Origin: Pyrenochaeta sp. MPI-SDFR-AT-0127
Lineage: Eukaryota; Ascomycota; Dothideomycetes; Pleosporales; Cucurbitariaceae
Direction: 5' to 3'
Length of the DNA stretch: 64,000 nt
Assembly (NCBI GenBank): GCA_020747015.1
Contig: JAGTJM010000017.1
Coordinates: 186,001 to 250,000, forward strand
Shown: one piece after another, positions 37,201-49,033 of the stretch
How positions within the stretch are numbered: position 1 is the first letter of the stretch
Layout of the letters: every line of letters starts with the position of its first letter
Position numbers and translations under genes: made by a program
Notes under the pieces: model-generated
Told to the model about the DNA's origin: nothing
Databases searched by the model: none
What the model saw: the letters and a program-made list of their open reading frames with translations, nothing else

Positions 37201-39384
37201 GGGATGATAGCCCATTGCAAATGAAGCAAATCGAAGGTATTGGAGTCGTCGCCGTCAGAAAACTTGTTAATGCGGGAATAAGATCAATGGACGACCTTGA
37301 AACTTGTGAAGCCCATCGAATCGAAGCCATCATTGGCAGGAACCCACCATTTGGTCTCAAGATACTAGAGAATGTCAAATTGTTCCCGAAGCTACATATA
37401 TCACTCCATGCGCGAGTATCATCAGTAGGTACTCATTGTACTGTTCTGTAAGACTTTGACTGGAACTTAATATAGATACTTAAAGTCTTAGATGGAGTCA
37501 AGATCCAAATCAAAGCAGACATGGGCTTTATCAATAATGAGACGCCGCAACGCTTCGAAAATAAGCTCGTCTACGTATGTTTACTTGCAGAGACATCGGA
37601 TGGGCGCAAAATACACTTCGCACGCATAAGGCGAGTAGTTCTCGGTTCGGCATGTAGAAGAGACTAACTCAGCGCCAGCGCTTCTAAGCTAGGATTGGGG
37701 CAGAGCCTGGTGTTTCCAGCCCAGTTGACAAGCCAAGATCAAAGTATCAATTGCTACGTAATGTGTGATGGGATAGGTGAGAATACCGTGCATTCTGGTG
37801 TAACTGATACTAAATTTGGCAGCGGGCACCATGCAAAGCGCAACTGTGAAGCCGCAGATCTCCCCATCGCTGTTCTCTGCTCGCAAGTCACCCGAGCAAG
37901 ATAACACAAACCAATCCAACATGTCCAAACGTCGGATTGAATCCATCCAATCCCGAGGTAGACTATCATCGGCGAGTGACGACTTCGGAGATGATGGTAT
38001 TGCTGATGACGAGCTCATGAAAGTGCCCTTTGACGATGTTGAATTTGACGATATCGAGAACTATGTCGATCCTACCGCTTCAATGTCCCAGAAATTTTCG
38101 TCAAAAAACACTTCAAACGCCAAACGTCGCAAGACAAGGGACAAGAGTAACACAGACCTGAGCGATGTTGCTGTCGACGAAAATCCGGAACCAGGCCAGC
38201 TCGCGAATGGAAAGTGGGCTTGCAATCATCTTTGCAAAGACAGGAAGGCGTGCAAACATTTCTGCTGCAAGAACGGCATGGACAAACCGCCAAAGAAAAA
38301 AGCTTTGAAAAAGCGTGCATCAACCGGGGGGTATCAGATTCAGCCCACGCCTGTGACGATAAGTCAGAAACGAAAGGGAACGCAGACCAGATTGAAACTC
38401 ACTGCCTCGAAACACATGACCCCTACCACAATCGAAGAGTTAGATCTGACACAGCAGGAGAAGAAAAGGAAGACTGAATATGCCAAAACTGGACCCAAAG
38501 ATTACCGCGGCCTACATCAACTTCACAAAACCATCCAAGGGGAAGAAGTGCCATTATCTCTCCACTCGGTAATGCATAAGAAGCCAGACTACTGCTACTC
38601 TCAAGGCGGTGGCCACAACCTCTCCTTCATGGCAGATGATGTGATAAGACGTCCGCAATTATCGAACCATTATGGCGCTATCTCTTTTAGTAACGATGTT
38701 TCCGGGGTTCAACAGATTCCAGCGCATCAAGATCTTCTCAATCTGAGCAATAGTCCCAAATCTTATGGATTTATGCAGCACTCCGCCGCAGCCCTTATCT
38801 CTCAGGAATCAGATGTATTTGACGACGATGAATCTCTTCTTAGAGATGCTCTGGTTGGTTTAGAAGACTCCCAGAATTTACGGATAGTAGTTAAGGACAA
38901 TGAAGATGTTTTGATGGGTCAGGGCGATTCGTACTTTGACGGCAAATCCAGCTCCCAAGAGAAGACCTTTCTAGCAAATATTGATTGTAAGAACAACGAG
39001 ACTATTCACGAAAATGTTATCGCCGACACTACAAAACATTTGACGACTGAATTACCACTATCTTTAGATCGCTCTCCGTTCTTCACTGGGACGAATAGCC
39101 ACGAGACTGCACGAAACGATAATCAGCCACGAGAGTCAATTACAACAGCTGTGATTATGAATCCCGGGAAATTCCACCCTCAATTGCCAGAACCAATTCT
39201 CAAGTCGAGTAACAATGCAACAGACAAGGACACTGTCATTGCCCCGAATGCACTGGACACATTCGATGCCAAGACTGTCAACAAAGTAGTCATCGAGACA
39301 AAGCCGGTCTCCGAAGCCTTCAAGGATTTAGAGCCCTGGCTATTTCAGGAGTTCGGAGATATTGTGGAACTGATTGATGAATAA
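34239..39384 (+). CDS. MER3: Meiotic DNA helicase MER3/HFM1, 1616 aa
   Basis: The seven exons are 34239-34456, 34507-34667, 34719-34760, 34810-37424, 37476-37630, 37679-37776 and 37823-39384. The frame closes at 1616 aa. The N-terminus is disordered. Helicase motifs follow: ASPTGSGKT near residue 310, DEVH near 414, SATVPN, and QMLGRAGRPQFD. A winged-helix/Sec63-type region comes after, with a helix-hairpin-helix-like stretch (IEGIGVVAVRKLVNAGI). Near residues 1228-1250 is the zinc-finger-like CNHLCKDRKACKHFCC, as in fungal MER3. The C-terminal 350 residues are acidic and disordered. MER3 unwinds recombination intermediates and promotes interfering crossovers in meiosis. The fifth intron is probably GC-AG. 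The first two introns are less certain than the rest. Confidence 0.92.
37631..37678 (+). other. Probable GC-AG intron inside MER3
   Basis: The donor reads AAG|gcgagt and the acceptor gccag, with a good branch sequence (gactaac) 13 bases before the end. The length is 48 bp. No GT donor nearby keeps the conserved flanking residues (GRKIHFARI before, ASKLGLGQSLVF after) in one frame. Confidence 0.7.
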
Positions 39385-40169
39385 ATCACCATTTCAGTAG
39401 TAAGGAGGTGCATTTTATACTTCTGTGCGCTCAAAATTTTCGCGTGTCAAAAGAGGATCGGGGTTTTGCTGATAGATTTTACCATTGCCTGATGAATCCC
39501 CTCAGCTACATAATCAATCACAATAAAGTCAATGTTCCCCTTGCTTGTAGTTCTTGCTTTCTGATGTACAGTTAGAATAGCTATCAAAACTGTTTACTCA
39601 AAGGCAGAATTAGGCCAAACTCATTTGTACTCCACTCCATCATCAGCAGTATTTCACTGGTTCCTAGCAGATCAACTTACTCTGTCTCCAGTTCCAGTCC
39701 CGTACTTCTCATGGAAGACTGTTAATCCCATAATTTATCTAAAAGAATCAACAACTTACTTTTTGGTGCCAGGATATGATATCGACCCATGTCGTCGTTA
39801 CACTATTATAGCGCCTTAATCATTGTCGAATATTCTTTCAATAATTGCGTCATAAAAGCGGAAAATAGTGCCACTATAATCCTTTGTTCCGTTGTCCCTT
39901 CATATTTTATTTCAAGTGGACAAAGATTCTTTGATGCCTGGTTCTACTATTGTTTGACACAAGAGCATTGTTTAGTTGAATGGACTACCATTGGGAATTC
40001 TGTGGTATTCCGATACTGTATTTAATGCCATGTGTTTCTAAGGGCGTTCCCATAAAGAATTTCAAGATATCATCCGAACGATTCTACTTTTGCACCTCAC
40101 AGGCTGTAGCCCAAAGTTATTTAGCTTTCACACGAACCCTCATTCAAGATCGTGCATTGTACATACATT
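39385..40169. other. AT-rich intergenic region
   Basis: This is 3' to MER3. Short open frames (39625-39819, 39789-40025, 39980-40180) overlap in different phases and have no features. No repeat was identified. Confidence 0.4.
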
Positions 40170-41234
40170 ATGAGTTCTGAAGGCCTATCACCGTCCTCGA
40201 CTGGAAGCTTCACTACCCTGGACTCGGTCTTCTCAGCAGAGCTGTCGCCACCTTCTGACGCCCCTTCGCCCCCTACATCCGATGATGGGAATCCACCACC
40301 GCCTCCTCCGCCTCCTCCACCGCCTCCACCTCCCCCTGTCTTTTGCAGTGACTTTGCCCACTGTCTTGCAAATGGCCAACCAGCATGCGATCCAAACAAT
40401 AGGTTCGTTTGCCAAGGGACCCCTTTTGGGACCACTCCACCATCATATTTGGGCGGCCTTATCCATCCTAATCCTAGCACGGTCACTACCTGTGGCTTCT
40501 GTACGGCACATGACGATTTCCTTGCGCCCCACACAAAACGTGGGTTCATCCATACCTTTGCCAACACCACCCAATATTCAGGTTTCTTGAATCAGCTGTG
40601 CCACAGCTGCATTCGCGACGAAGTCGAATTGTATTGGGCACGACAAGGTACAGCAAGACCTGGAGTGGCTGGCTCGACATTAAATGTTGTTGAAGCATGG
40701 CCTACTGCACCAAATAGCTTGCAAAATTTCTGCATATGTGTGCATGATGCTGTTCAATCGTTCGCAAATCACTGCCACGCGTGTCGAGATGCAGGTTTTG
40801 AAGTCCATGCGTACGATATCTACACACACAACGAGCGTATACTACGGAATCACACAAAACCCGTCATCACTGGGGAAAAGCTCTGCACGGAGAATGAAGG
40901 CAATGCTCCACATAAAGTCCAAGCAATAGATGTGCTCTCTCGGTCACGGGCCGGCATCGGCCGAATGTGCCCTTGTGGCGGGCGGCCCAAGGCTCCACTG
41001 CCCCATGGTCAGGAATATATTGCCATTTGTCTGGCATGCATGGGCGTAACTATCGATCCAGCTCTTTTACCACCTAAATACCAGCAGGCGAACATGCGGC
41101 CGAGGAGGAGAAGTCCAAGAGGGCTGCCTTGGAAGAGGACATTGGGTCGAGTGGCAGCTCGTAGATCTCCAAGGTATAGGGTGAATATTGAGAGGGGGTG
41201 GTGGCCAAACGATCCGTTAGTAGGGGGCAGGTAG
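40170..41234 (+). CDS. Unrecognised proline- and cysteine-rich protein, 354 aa
   Basis: This is a single uninterrupted frame. A Ser/Pro-rich N-terminus (residues 1-40) leads into a run of 15 consecutive prolines near residues 42-57, then a cysteine/histidine-rich body: CSDFAHCLANGQPACDPNN, CGFCTAHDDF, CHSCIRDEVE, CICVHDAVQSFANHCHACRD, and MCPCGG with CLACMG near residue 300. The paired CxxC spacing suggests several zinc sites. The C-terminus is arginine-rich (RPRRRSPRGLPWKR). There is no signal peptide. Similar orphans occur in fungal accessory regions, but I cannot name a family. A zinc-binding structural or nucleic-acid-associated role is only a guess. Confidence 0.6.
   Translation: MSSEGLSPSSTGSFTTLDSVFSAELSPPSDAPSPPTSDDGNPPPPPPPPPPPPPPPVFCSDFAHCLANGQPACDPNNRFVCQGTPFGTTPPSYLGGLIHPNPSTVTTCGFCTAHDDFLAPHTKRGFIHTFANTTQYSGFLNQLCHSCIRDEVELYWARQGTARPGVAGSTLNVVEAWPTAPNSLQNFCICVHDAVQSFANHCHACRDAGFEVHAYDIYTHNERILRNHTKPVITGEKLCTENEGNAPHKVQAIDVLSRSRAGIGRMCPCGGRPKAPLPHGQEYIAICLACMGVTIDPALLPPKYQQANMRPRRRSPRGLPWKRTLGRVAARRSPRYRVNIERGWWPNDPLVGGR
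40291..40338 (+). repeat. CCN microsatellite encoding polyproline
   Basis: Imperfect CCA/CCG/CCT triplets in tandem encode 15 prolines inside the Cys-rich ORF. Such tracts are prone to length change. Confidence 0.85.
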
Positions 41235-41769
41235 ATCACCAATAATTCTTATTGGGAATTAGTAGGTCTCCTTTGCTTGATAATATAATGGTTACGCTTC
41301 TGCTGCTACAGATTAAATTATTACTACACGTTCAATTTGCTTCTACTGTTTCTTTAGTTGGCCCAGAACTAATGTTGATTAGTTAATGCTAGTGTTTATG
41401 AAATCCAGGATACAGCACGTATTTCTAGAATGGGTCTCAAACCGGCTCAATGATTGAATGAACAGTAAGATAACGTTATCTGGAACAGTTAATGGCAAAA
41501 CCGTGATATCCAGGGGTGGCTTTTCTTCTAGAGGTCGCAAGATAATTACCCTTGCGGATCGTCTCAGAGTACCATGTCCACGGTGAATGAACTACTTTTG
41601 ACATATGGCCACGATTGTTACTAGCATGCTCATCACTGTTTTTCAGAGCGTTTGAAGACCACTGGGCAATACATAATGCCATCATAGGGCTCTGGAAGTT
41701 CTTCATGGCTTTCATGGGCAACAATCTTTACCTGATTAACTGGCATCGCGGCAATATAGCGGCTCAGAA
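41235..41769. other. Gap before the RING protein
   Basis: The first exon of the RING gene may lie here: the frame of its main exon is open only back to about 41737 and lacks an ATG there. A frame at 41615-41872 is a candidate 5' exon in another phase, but no convincing splice joins them. Confidence 0.35.
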
Positions 41770-42846
41770 GTGGCAAACCTTGGCGAGCAAGGCCAGATAC
41801 AATTCAGTACAACTTTTGGGTTTGATGCCACCACCTTGGATCGGGAGCCAAAATCTGAACTTCTCGCCCTGAAGAATCCTGAAAACCGACAGAAAACAAA
41901 GCACATGGCTGTTATACTTAAGACTCTTTGGCACGGCTGGAGTGACCCTTGGCCCCAATACGATGCCCTGAAGACTGAGTGTGAAACAGTTTTACAGAAT
42001 CTGGCAACTTTTAATACGAGATCCGCTGAGTTTGTCGTAACCGAGAGTTTCAAGGAGCATTGTTTGCATCCATATGACTGGTTTAATCTAGTACACGATA
42101 AGAATGAACTACATGACTATGAATGTGCGGTATGCAATACCGCATTTGATATACTCCGACAAGCAAATCTCAACTCCACGAGGGAATGTCTTTGGAATGC
42201 CGATAAATTTGTTCCAGTTGAATTGTTCTGTCATCACATTTTGTGCCTACCATGCTTCAAAAGCTGGTTGCATAGTGGGATTGAGAATAAGAACAAGCGT
42301 CCCATGTGTCGATCGCTGAGTCAACCGCCCAACCCAAAGACTGCTCTTATGCAGAAGTTTGATGAAGATTCAGACCGATTGTACTATGATGCTTCGATAA
42401 CTATCTGTACATATGCTGAGTTGTTGGTCAAGCTTGTTGATACATATTTGGACGAACTGCCAAATTCTCTGAAAGACATTTCCGGTGCGCAGTACTCCAT
42501 GCAGGTGGGTACTTTGAACCACACAGTCTGGCGCCGTAGCATACTCACACCTCCTGGTACAGTTCTAGGATGGATTTTGAACCCATGTTCGTAGAATGGT
42601 GAGAGCCTTCACAGTTTGCGGGTGGCGATGTTCCGCGCGGCCATTGGAAATATTCGTCTTGCGCGTGATCGTCTCCCCGCTTTCCTGAGAGGAGACCAAG
42701 ATCAATGCCGCAATATCTGCAAACTGGAGCTGTGCTCGCGGGCTCATCTCGAGAGCGTGACATTCGGAGTTGAGGTTTTGGACTGGGCTTCTTCATACGA
42801 GGAACTCGTGAGGACTGAGTGTGCTGCACCTCCTGCCTGGGCATAG
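41770..42846 (+). CDS. RING-finger-like protein, about 328 aa, 5' end unresolved
   Basis: The main exon runs 41770-42504 and is joined by a 90-bp intron (42505-42594, gtgggt...ttcgtag) to 42595-42846. The TAG that would end the first exon is the intron's own acceptor. The RING-like core is YECAVCN, about 30 intervening residues, LFCHHILCLPCFKSWL, then RPMCRS. Cys and His spacing fit a RING-HC-type zinc domain, although the final CPxC is replaced by a single MC pair. Such proteins usually act as E3 ubiquitin ligases. Coordinates start where the open frame is first supported; the first in-frame ATG is at 41905, and a true start in an upstream exon is likely. Confidence 0.55.
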
Positions 42847-43160
42847 GATCATGGGTTCGAGGAATTGGCGGCCAGAGGGGATGGTCATTGTATGGAAACG
42901 GCTCGTAAGTGTATTGGTGCGACTAGTCGCTCTATTGTACAAGCTGAGTAGGGCTACGAATATTTTATGTGTTTGGGGCACCGGGATCTGCGCCAGTCTC
43001 AAAAATAAGATTGTGTTCTCGTATGAATCTAGGTAACTTAGTCGACAAATAAATCCATTTTAATCATTACTATTAATGCAAATATAATAAGTTCTGAACG
43101 TCTGTTCGTGTCCTCAACTTTACATTATACATAGGTTGCATGTCCCACAACTGACATTCT
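42847..43160. other. Convergent 3' intergenic region
   Basis: This separates the 3' ends of the RING gene (plus) and the beta-helix gene (minus). No gene is recognised. Confidence 0.4.
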
Positions 43161-44303
43161 TCAAAGTCCATCGCAGAACGTGGTGGTGCCTTCAACCCGT
43201 GCGCACCTGTTGTTTGCAATAACATTATCGGTAGAGGTTGCGTTGTTGAAAATATCAAAATCGTTGAATTGAAGTTTGTTGTTCTTGACCACGTTGCCTT
43301 TAGCCTTCGCTCCAGTTACAGGATCGTCGTTGACGAAGATACCCAGACCTACGTCTCCAGATGTAATGTTAAAGGCTTCACCAAAGGAGATATATTCGAT
43401 GGTATTGTCCTTGACGACAGTGTTGCTGGCTCCGGAGAGGATGATACCAGCGCCAGCAGGACCGCCTCCATTCTCGGTTTTGCTGGTGGGGCAGGCCGGG
43501 TTACGGTTGGTGATGGTGTTGCCGATCACCCTTGCGCCCTTGATACCAGGGTCGACGAAAGGACCGATGCAGCAGTTCTTGACCGTGTTCTTGATGACTT
43601 CACCGCCTTGGGTCTGGGTGCAAAGTGCGATATAGTAGCCCGAGATATTGTTCTCCTTGAACTTAGCATTGGATTGGTCATCCATGCACATGGCGATGAA
43701 GTTCAAGAAAGGAGGTGTTGCAGATTCGATTATGTTACCCGCAGCAAGGGTGTTCTTGGATCCGACGGTCAGGAAACCGTACTGAGCACCATCCACGAGC
43801 TTGTTCTTCGTAACCTTGATATCTTTGCCAGCGACGACCGCAATGTTCTCACCGGAGAAGCCACGGACCTCGAAGCCAGTAACAGTGACATCCTTGATGT
43901 ACTCGCGGGCACTCTTGAACTTGCGATGCTCCCTCGCGAATTTTTCAAGTTCGATGCCCTTTCCTTGAATACAGATGCCGGCCTCGGTCTTCTCACCCAC
44001 GAAGTTCTCGTTCAGACCAGAGCAGATATTCTTTTCAAACTTTGATGGCGGAACCAAGACAGCCTTTTTACCGATTAGAGTGATGCCAGACTTCTTGATA
44101 GTCAGCTGCTCCTTGTATGTGCCCTCCTCAACGGTAATGATATCTCCAGGACGGGCCTTGTTGATTGCCTCTTGGATGGATTGGGGATACCTGACGGTCT
44201 TGTAGCAGTCGGCATTCTTGTCCCCAGGCGTAGGAGAAGATATTGCTGGCGCAATGAGAAGAAGGAGTGATGCAAGTACTTGGGAACGCATCTTGACGGA
44301 CAA
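43161..44303 (-). CDS. Secreted right-handed parallel beta-helix protein, about 376-380 aa
   Basis: This is a single exon. A signal peptide is clear (MRSQVLASLLLLIAPAISS), and the ATG at 44291 gives a cleaner signal than the one at 44303. The mature part begins with a pectate-lyase-fold entry (YPQSIQEAINKARPGDIITV), then about ten beta-helix coils with recurring N-x-I/V patterns such as NTITNRNPA, NTVVKDNTIEY and NVVKNNKLQFND. Six or more cysteines could form disulphides. Parallel beta-helix proteins of this kind include polysaccharide lyases and epimerases, but no catalytic residue set is recognisable, so enzyme activity is not assigned. It is likely extracellular or cell-wall-associated. 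Confidence 0.8.
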   Translation of the reverse strand: MSVKMRSQVLASLLLLIAPAISSPTPGDKNADCYKTVRYPQSIQEAINKARPGDIITVEEGTYKEQLTIKKSGITLIGKKAVLVPPSKFEKNICSGLNENFVGEKTEAGICIQGKGIELEKFAREHRKFKSAREYIKDVTVTGFEVRGFSGENIAVVAGKDIKVTKNKLVDGAQYGFLTVGSKNTLAAGNIIESATPPFLNFIAMCMDDQSNAKFKENNISGYYIALCTQTQGGEVIKNTVKNCCIGPFVDPGIKGARVIGNTITNRNPACPTSKTENGGGPAGAGIILSGASNTVVKDNTIEYISFGEAFNITSGDVGLGIFVNDDPVTGAKAKGNVVKNNKLQFNDFDIFNNATSTDNVIANNRCARVEGTTTFCDGL

Positions 44304-47178
44304 ATGTGCAAAACAGTCCTGAAAGAGAGTATTGAACCGTTCAGTAGTCCTCCTGGAAGTGAGAAACGTTGGAGAGGCGTGAGGTAGCTACAATGGGTTT
44401 CCAGGCCCCCTTATACCCCGACGACCCGCGCCTTTCAAAAAGTTTGTTACTACGTGATTAGCCTTCAGCCCTAATTTACTATCGGTATGAGGCGGCAGAC
44501 CGCAGACTAGACCGTCGCTTCTCCACACTCGCACCCATGTAACGCCCAAGATCGGGGACAGAGGGTTCCAACCAGCCTATCCCGTGGTCTTGGAAGCGAG
44601 ATCTGCTGTATAGGGCGTTATTGTGCCAAGACATGCACTCGCAAAAAGAGCGAATCAGAATGTGGTCGTCAATTGAATAATGTCTTCTTATTGGACCAAA
44701 CTGAACGCGGGCATTGCTTGGTGCCACGAAACCGTGGATGCTGTGTTTTTAGCGATCGCGCGAATTACTCGTCATGCGGCAAGGACATCCTTGATGCGAT
44801 TTGGGCAAGTTGATAATTAGGAGTTCTAGATTGTGATCGCTATGGCGCAGGTTCGCAAACAGTACTGCTCCTAGGGGTACGGTACCCTCGACCAATTGAT
44901 TCTTGAATATTTTGAGAATTGGCCAAATTGGACTTTTCAAAGTCGACCTGTTCATACAGAATTCCATCTCAACATTTCCATGTTTTCCATCACCATGTTT
45001 TCAGTACACCATACCGCCAGAAAAGCTTTTCGCATATGCGAGTCGAGAGCTGAAGGAGCCTGGAAGTGTTGGCCCAATCAGATCAAGGGGCGTTCGCTTC
45101 CAAAGTTTTGTTTGTCCAATCTTTCCTGGAGCTGAACGCAGCCATGTCTTGGGAGAACTTCAGCTGAAAGAGATCCCTGCCGCCGGCAAGATTATGATCT
45201 CGCCGATCGCGGTTAATTGGATAGTCCAACGGGGTAAAACAGCCATGATATGGATATCGGCTCGTAGTCCTTCCTAATTCGGAGCGGCCTCACGTTGGCG
45301 GCGTGTGTTGATATTTCCAGGACCATTGCCTTCGATAGCCTTAGTTGCAGATCGCGAGCCTGCGCATCTGGCGGATGAATAATGACGTCGTACTCACGGA
45401 CAGCTCTCTTTCCTGCGTGCGATCACCATGGATGTCCATTTTGTTAGGCTAAAGTAGCCTTGGCGTGGGATCTCCTGAGGCCCTTCGAGTGAATACTAAT
45501 GAATACTTGGTTAAGTATCCGCATTCAGAGCCGAGATCTCAGGCGGAAATGGCATCTCCAAGAGTCCAAAGACTTTGTTTTCGTCATTAGTTCCATACAA
45601 AATCCAGGATAGTTGGCAGCAATGCTTCACAACCTTGCTTTTCCGTGTTGCAGTCACAATTCACTGACCCATTTTTATGCACCCTACCACGCGTCTTCCA
45701 ACACAAGGCATGAAACTTAGTAAATCTATGTCTTTAAGTGGCCATGTATCATTAAGTATGACATGAACCGTAGTGTATATCCTACCTTCGTATGTCAGGA
45801 CGAGAGACAAAGTGCTATTATCGTAAGAAACACAAGAATAAGCGCGTTTAGAACTTTATTTGAGGCGGTCTTTGCAGTGATAATAACTTTCTGATTCCAA
45901 TGCCTAACAGTCCACTGATGCTGCAAATCCGCCATCAATGCAGAACTCTCTCCTGAATTTCATATTCTATTCTTCCGTGAGAATGCGAGCCAGACTGTAC
46001 CTGACCTTTCAAGTATTCGCCGTCATCCCCTACTCATCACTTCAAAGCGCTGAACCCATCACTGAAGACCAACCGCTCAGTGAGCAAGCAAGAAATCAGA
46101 CGATGCACTCGTCATGCGACAGAAAGGGGCCATGCGCGGTAAAGCGCCTCGGTCTCAGGCCGTTTAATCACCTCCTAACGAGGAAATGTGATGGACTCGC
46201 CGTACCTGCAGAAGAATGCTTGGTCATTGCTTGGTTGCCCGCCACCGTCGGCGCTGTTAGGCCATCCCGCAACTATCTCGGAGAGTGGTCAAATGGCGTC
46301 CTCGGTGTGTCACCCAAATTCTGACTCGTCAACTTCACTGCCTTTATCGGGCCGCCCGACTCGAATGTGTTGTTCAAGGTTCCTGAAAAGGGGGCTTCGA
46401 GTATCATCCTTTCCGGGATCTACACACAGCGTGAGACTTGGTTCATCGAATCAGAGGGAACGCGATTCGATCACGGGAGCGCATGATGCTGTAAATTTCC
46501 ACTGATCAATTTTATCGCTAAGGTTACGTTCTGATTCAATGTAACTTGGATCGACCTGAACGTCCCTGCCCGTAGTATGTCAAGACCACCCCGTCAAATA
46601 GAATCCCATGTTATCAGCTCGAACTTAGTTCCTATCAATAATCTTTTCTGTGCTGCCATCTCATACATATAATCGCCAGTCTAGCTGTATCATGGTGCGC
46701 TCATTCTGATGCATCCGGCTTCCTTCCAACTGAGGTACCGCACCTGCCCACACTTGATCGTCTTCGATCATATTGGCGAACATACAAAGTCGTTTTACTA
46801 GTCCATAGACTACTTTCAAAGGTTTACAACTCTATTGTCATCAAGGCAAGTGCTATCATCGCCGTCAAGTTGACTCTGTTGATCTTCGTATTTGCAGTAT
46901 GCTTTGCTTCCATTCTTCCTATTATTTCGGATATGTCTAAATCTTTGTCTCTATTTCTCTCATCACCATCTATTTGAGATCATTTCATTACCAATCAGCG
47001 CAAGGAATTGGCTGATCAGCGTCTTTCATCTTTATGGTGTTCCCGAGCCCAACAGCCCTTCAACGACACGCAGGACGAGACTACGGCAAGCCGCCAGCTT
47101 CTAGTTTTGGCATTTAGCCCCAATGTTAGATAATTTCATCGAAGAGACAGCAGTTCATATGGCTACTATCGTTAACTT
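44304..47178. other. Long gene-poor region
   Basis: About 2.9 kb lacks a convincing gene. Open frames at 44903-45277, 45938-46324 and 46188-46505 have no motif, overlap in different phases and lack splice partners. The first 100 bases hold the promoter of the beta-helix gene, with a TATA-like ttata near 44410 (on the plus strand). No transposon ends or terminal repeats were seen. Confidence 0.4.
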
Positions 47179-47970
47179 TTATACTATAAAAGCAGCAGCG
47201 GCCACACCCAGACCGACCACCGCAGGTCCCATCGTTTTCAAAGGTGCCGCAGCGCCCGTTCCCCTCGAGCTCGTAACACTCCCAGTAGGTGCAGACGCAC
47301 CCGCTCCTTGAGTTGCATCTAGTTTCTCCAACCCCGCCGTGATAACCACCTGATATGTCGCAAAAAGCTCTGGCTCTGCCGCAAAAGTTGTCACCAATGC
47401 CTCGCTTGCGTCTTCTGAATTAATCGTACACCAGCTGGGCCGACTTGTCGTATCGGCGACTCCATAGAATAGTGTTTCCACAATCGTTTCTACGCCCGCT
47501 GAATATGTTCCACGCCCACTGTACGTAAATGTCTTGGATATGTACCTTGTGCTGCTGCTGCGGGGTGTATTTGAATCACACTGAATGCCATATGCGAGTT
47601 CCGGGCCGTACGATACAGTGCATACCCCTTCCGCTGTCGCGTCCAACGGGAGTTTTCGTTCGCAGAAAATCCCCGAGCCCATCCTATTAGCTCCCGGCGT
47701 GGGGGCCGGGTTAAATTTGTCCCTGTTGCCATAAACCGTTGGCCCAATAACGTTTGTCCATGGTGTATCGTTGTCACGTTCGAGTGCTGACACATCGGTC
47801 CCGTTGTCGAATAGAAGCGCGATGGTGGTGTGAGTGCTGTTTGCGTCCACCACGGATCCGTAGTATCCAACTTTATCGGTTCCCAACCCGACTTTCAGCG
47901 CCCAAAAGGAGGTGGTGAATTGCGCGGATGCAGTGGCCACAAAGAGCAGGGTTCGAAGAAGGTAAGGCAT
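47179..47970 (-). CDS. Secreted, probably GPI-anchored cell-surface protein, 263 aa
   Basis: This is a single exon. The N-terminal signal peptide (MPYLLRTLLFVATASA) is followed by a mature region with several NxS/T glycosylation sites (NSTHTT, NGTDVS, NDTPWT) and a few cysteines (IFCERK, GVCTVSY, IQCDSN, WCTIN). The C-terminus has a Ser/Gly/Ala-rich stretch and a hydrophobic tail (AVVGLGVAAAAFIV), the arrangement that signals GPI attachment. Proteins of this style are common fungal cell-wall orphans. Function is unknown. Confidence 0.75.
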   Translation of the reverse strand: MPYLLRTLLFVATASAQFTTSFWALKVGLGTDKVGYYGSVVDANSTHTTIALLFDNGTDVSALERDNDTPWTNVIGPTVYGNRDKFNPAPTPGANRMGSGIFCERKLPLDATAEGVCTVSYGPELAYGIQCDSNTPRSSSTRYISKTFTYSGRGTYSAGVETIVETLFYGVADTTSRPSWCTINSEDASEALVTTFAAEPELFATYQVVITAGLEKLDATQGAGASAPTGSVTSSRGTGAAAPLKTMGPAVVGLGVAAAAFIV

Positions 47971-49033
47971 TTTTGAGATGGGAATATGAGATGGTAATTA
48001 ACTGTATGATCCACTTTGAAAGCTTGTATTGCACAATGGAAAGATAAGCCTCGTCTCAGTGCCGGAAACCCAGCAGGTGCGGACCTTTAAGCCTGGCCAT
48101 GGCACCGCGTACCCAACAGCATTCAATAAGCGACGGCATAGCCGCCTCGCCTCAATGTCTGCGGTGGATGCTGCGCCATTCAAGCTGCCTAATTCGGCTA
48201 GCCGGTTGACTGAACAGGTTTAACCTCGTGATCATGGAATTAGATTCCCTTGGCGAAGGATCAGTGATGTCAAGTTTTTCCACTTCAGCAACGTTGACTG
48301 GCAGGAACTTCAACTTCATGTGATTGCTGTGTACGCCTGAAAAAAACAAGGCAGTGTCAAGCTTTCAGGGCAGCGAATAACGTAGCGCTTTCGATATGAT
48401 CTTGTGCCCGATGGAAATGCTATATGTCGCGGCTGTGAGACTCTGTGAAGAGTATGCACATCCCAAGCGCGACATCTAAAATCCAGCTCTTTAGCAACAT
48501 AGGTGCTGTTCATCCCACTGAAGCCAACAAAACACATTGCATTTGAACGTGATTTCAGGGCCCCAAATGGAGACAGTGAGAGGTAGATGTCACCAGATGT
48601 TGAGAATGATGAACGAAAAGGAATACGCAAATCTTTGGGAAAATTCCAATTTTGTACCGGCAGTCATAAACAACTGGCATTCACTAGATCAAGGTATCTT
48701 GCATGTTCTTTCAAATCGCTGAAAACGCTCTTCACGCTTGTAGTCAAAGTTTTGTACTCTTCCTCCTAAGCCTCGCATGCTGGAGCAACGGGACTACAAA
48801 ATCTTACAACTTTTATACCCTCCTCTCATCTAGTTCATTGCTCTAGTGCAGACTTTCTTCGCTAATTTTATATCCCGACTCTCAACTACTAATCACTTCT
48901 GTCCAAAGGGGACATAGGAGATATGACCATGTACATCATCGACTTTCCCGCCGAAAGCATCACTGAGAAATACTCATACACTTGTCTGTACCTTCACAAA
49001 CTCTGTAATTAGAAGTCGTTTGAAACTTTCATT
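47971..49033. other. Intergenic region
   Basis: This holds the promoter of the GPI-type gene. Short frames (48029-48223, 48316-48630) show no features. Nothing else is recognised. Confidence 0.4.

Noticed and set aside
45938..46505. Two overlapping open frames of 105-128 codons
   Set aside because: Different phases, no recognisable motif, no introns that combine them, so not called as a gene.
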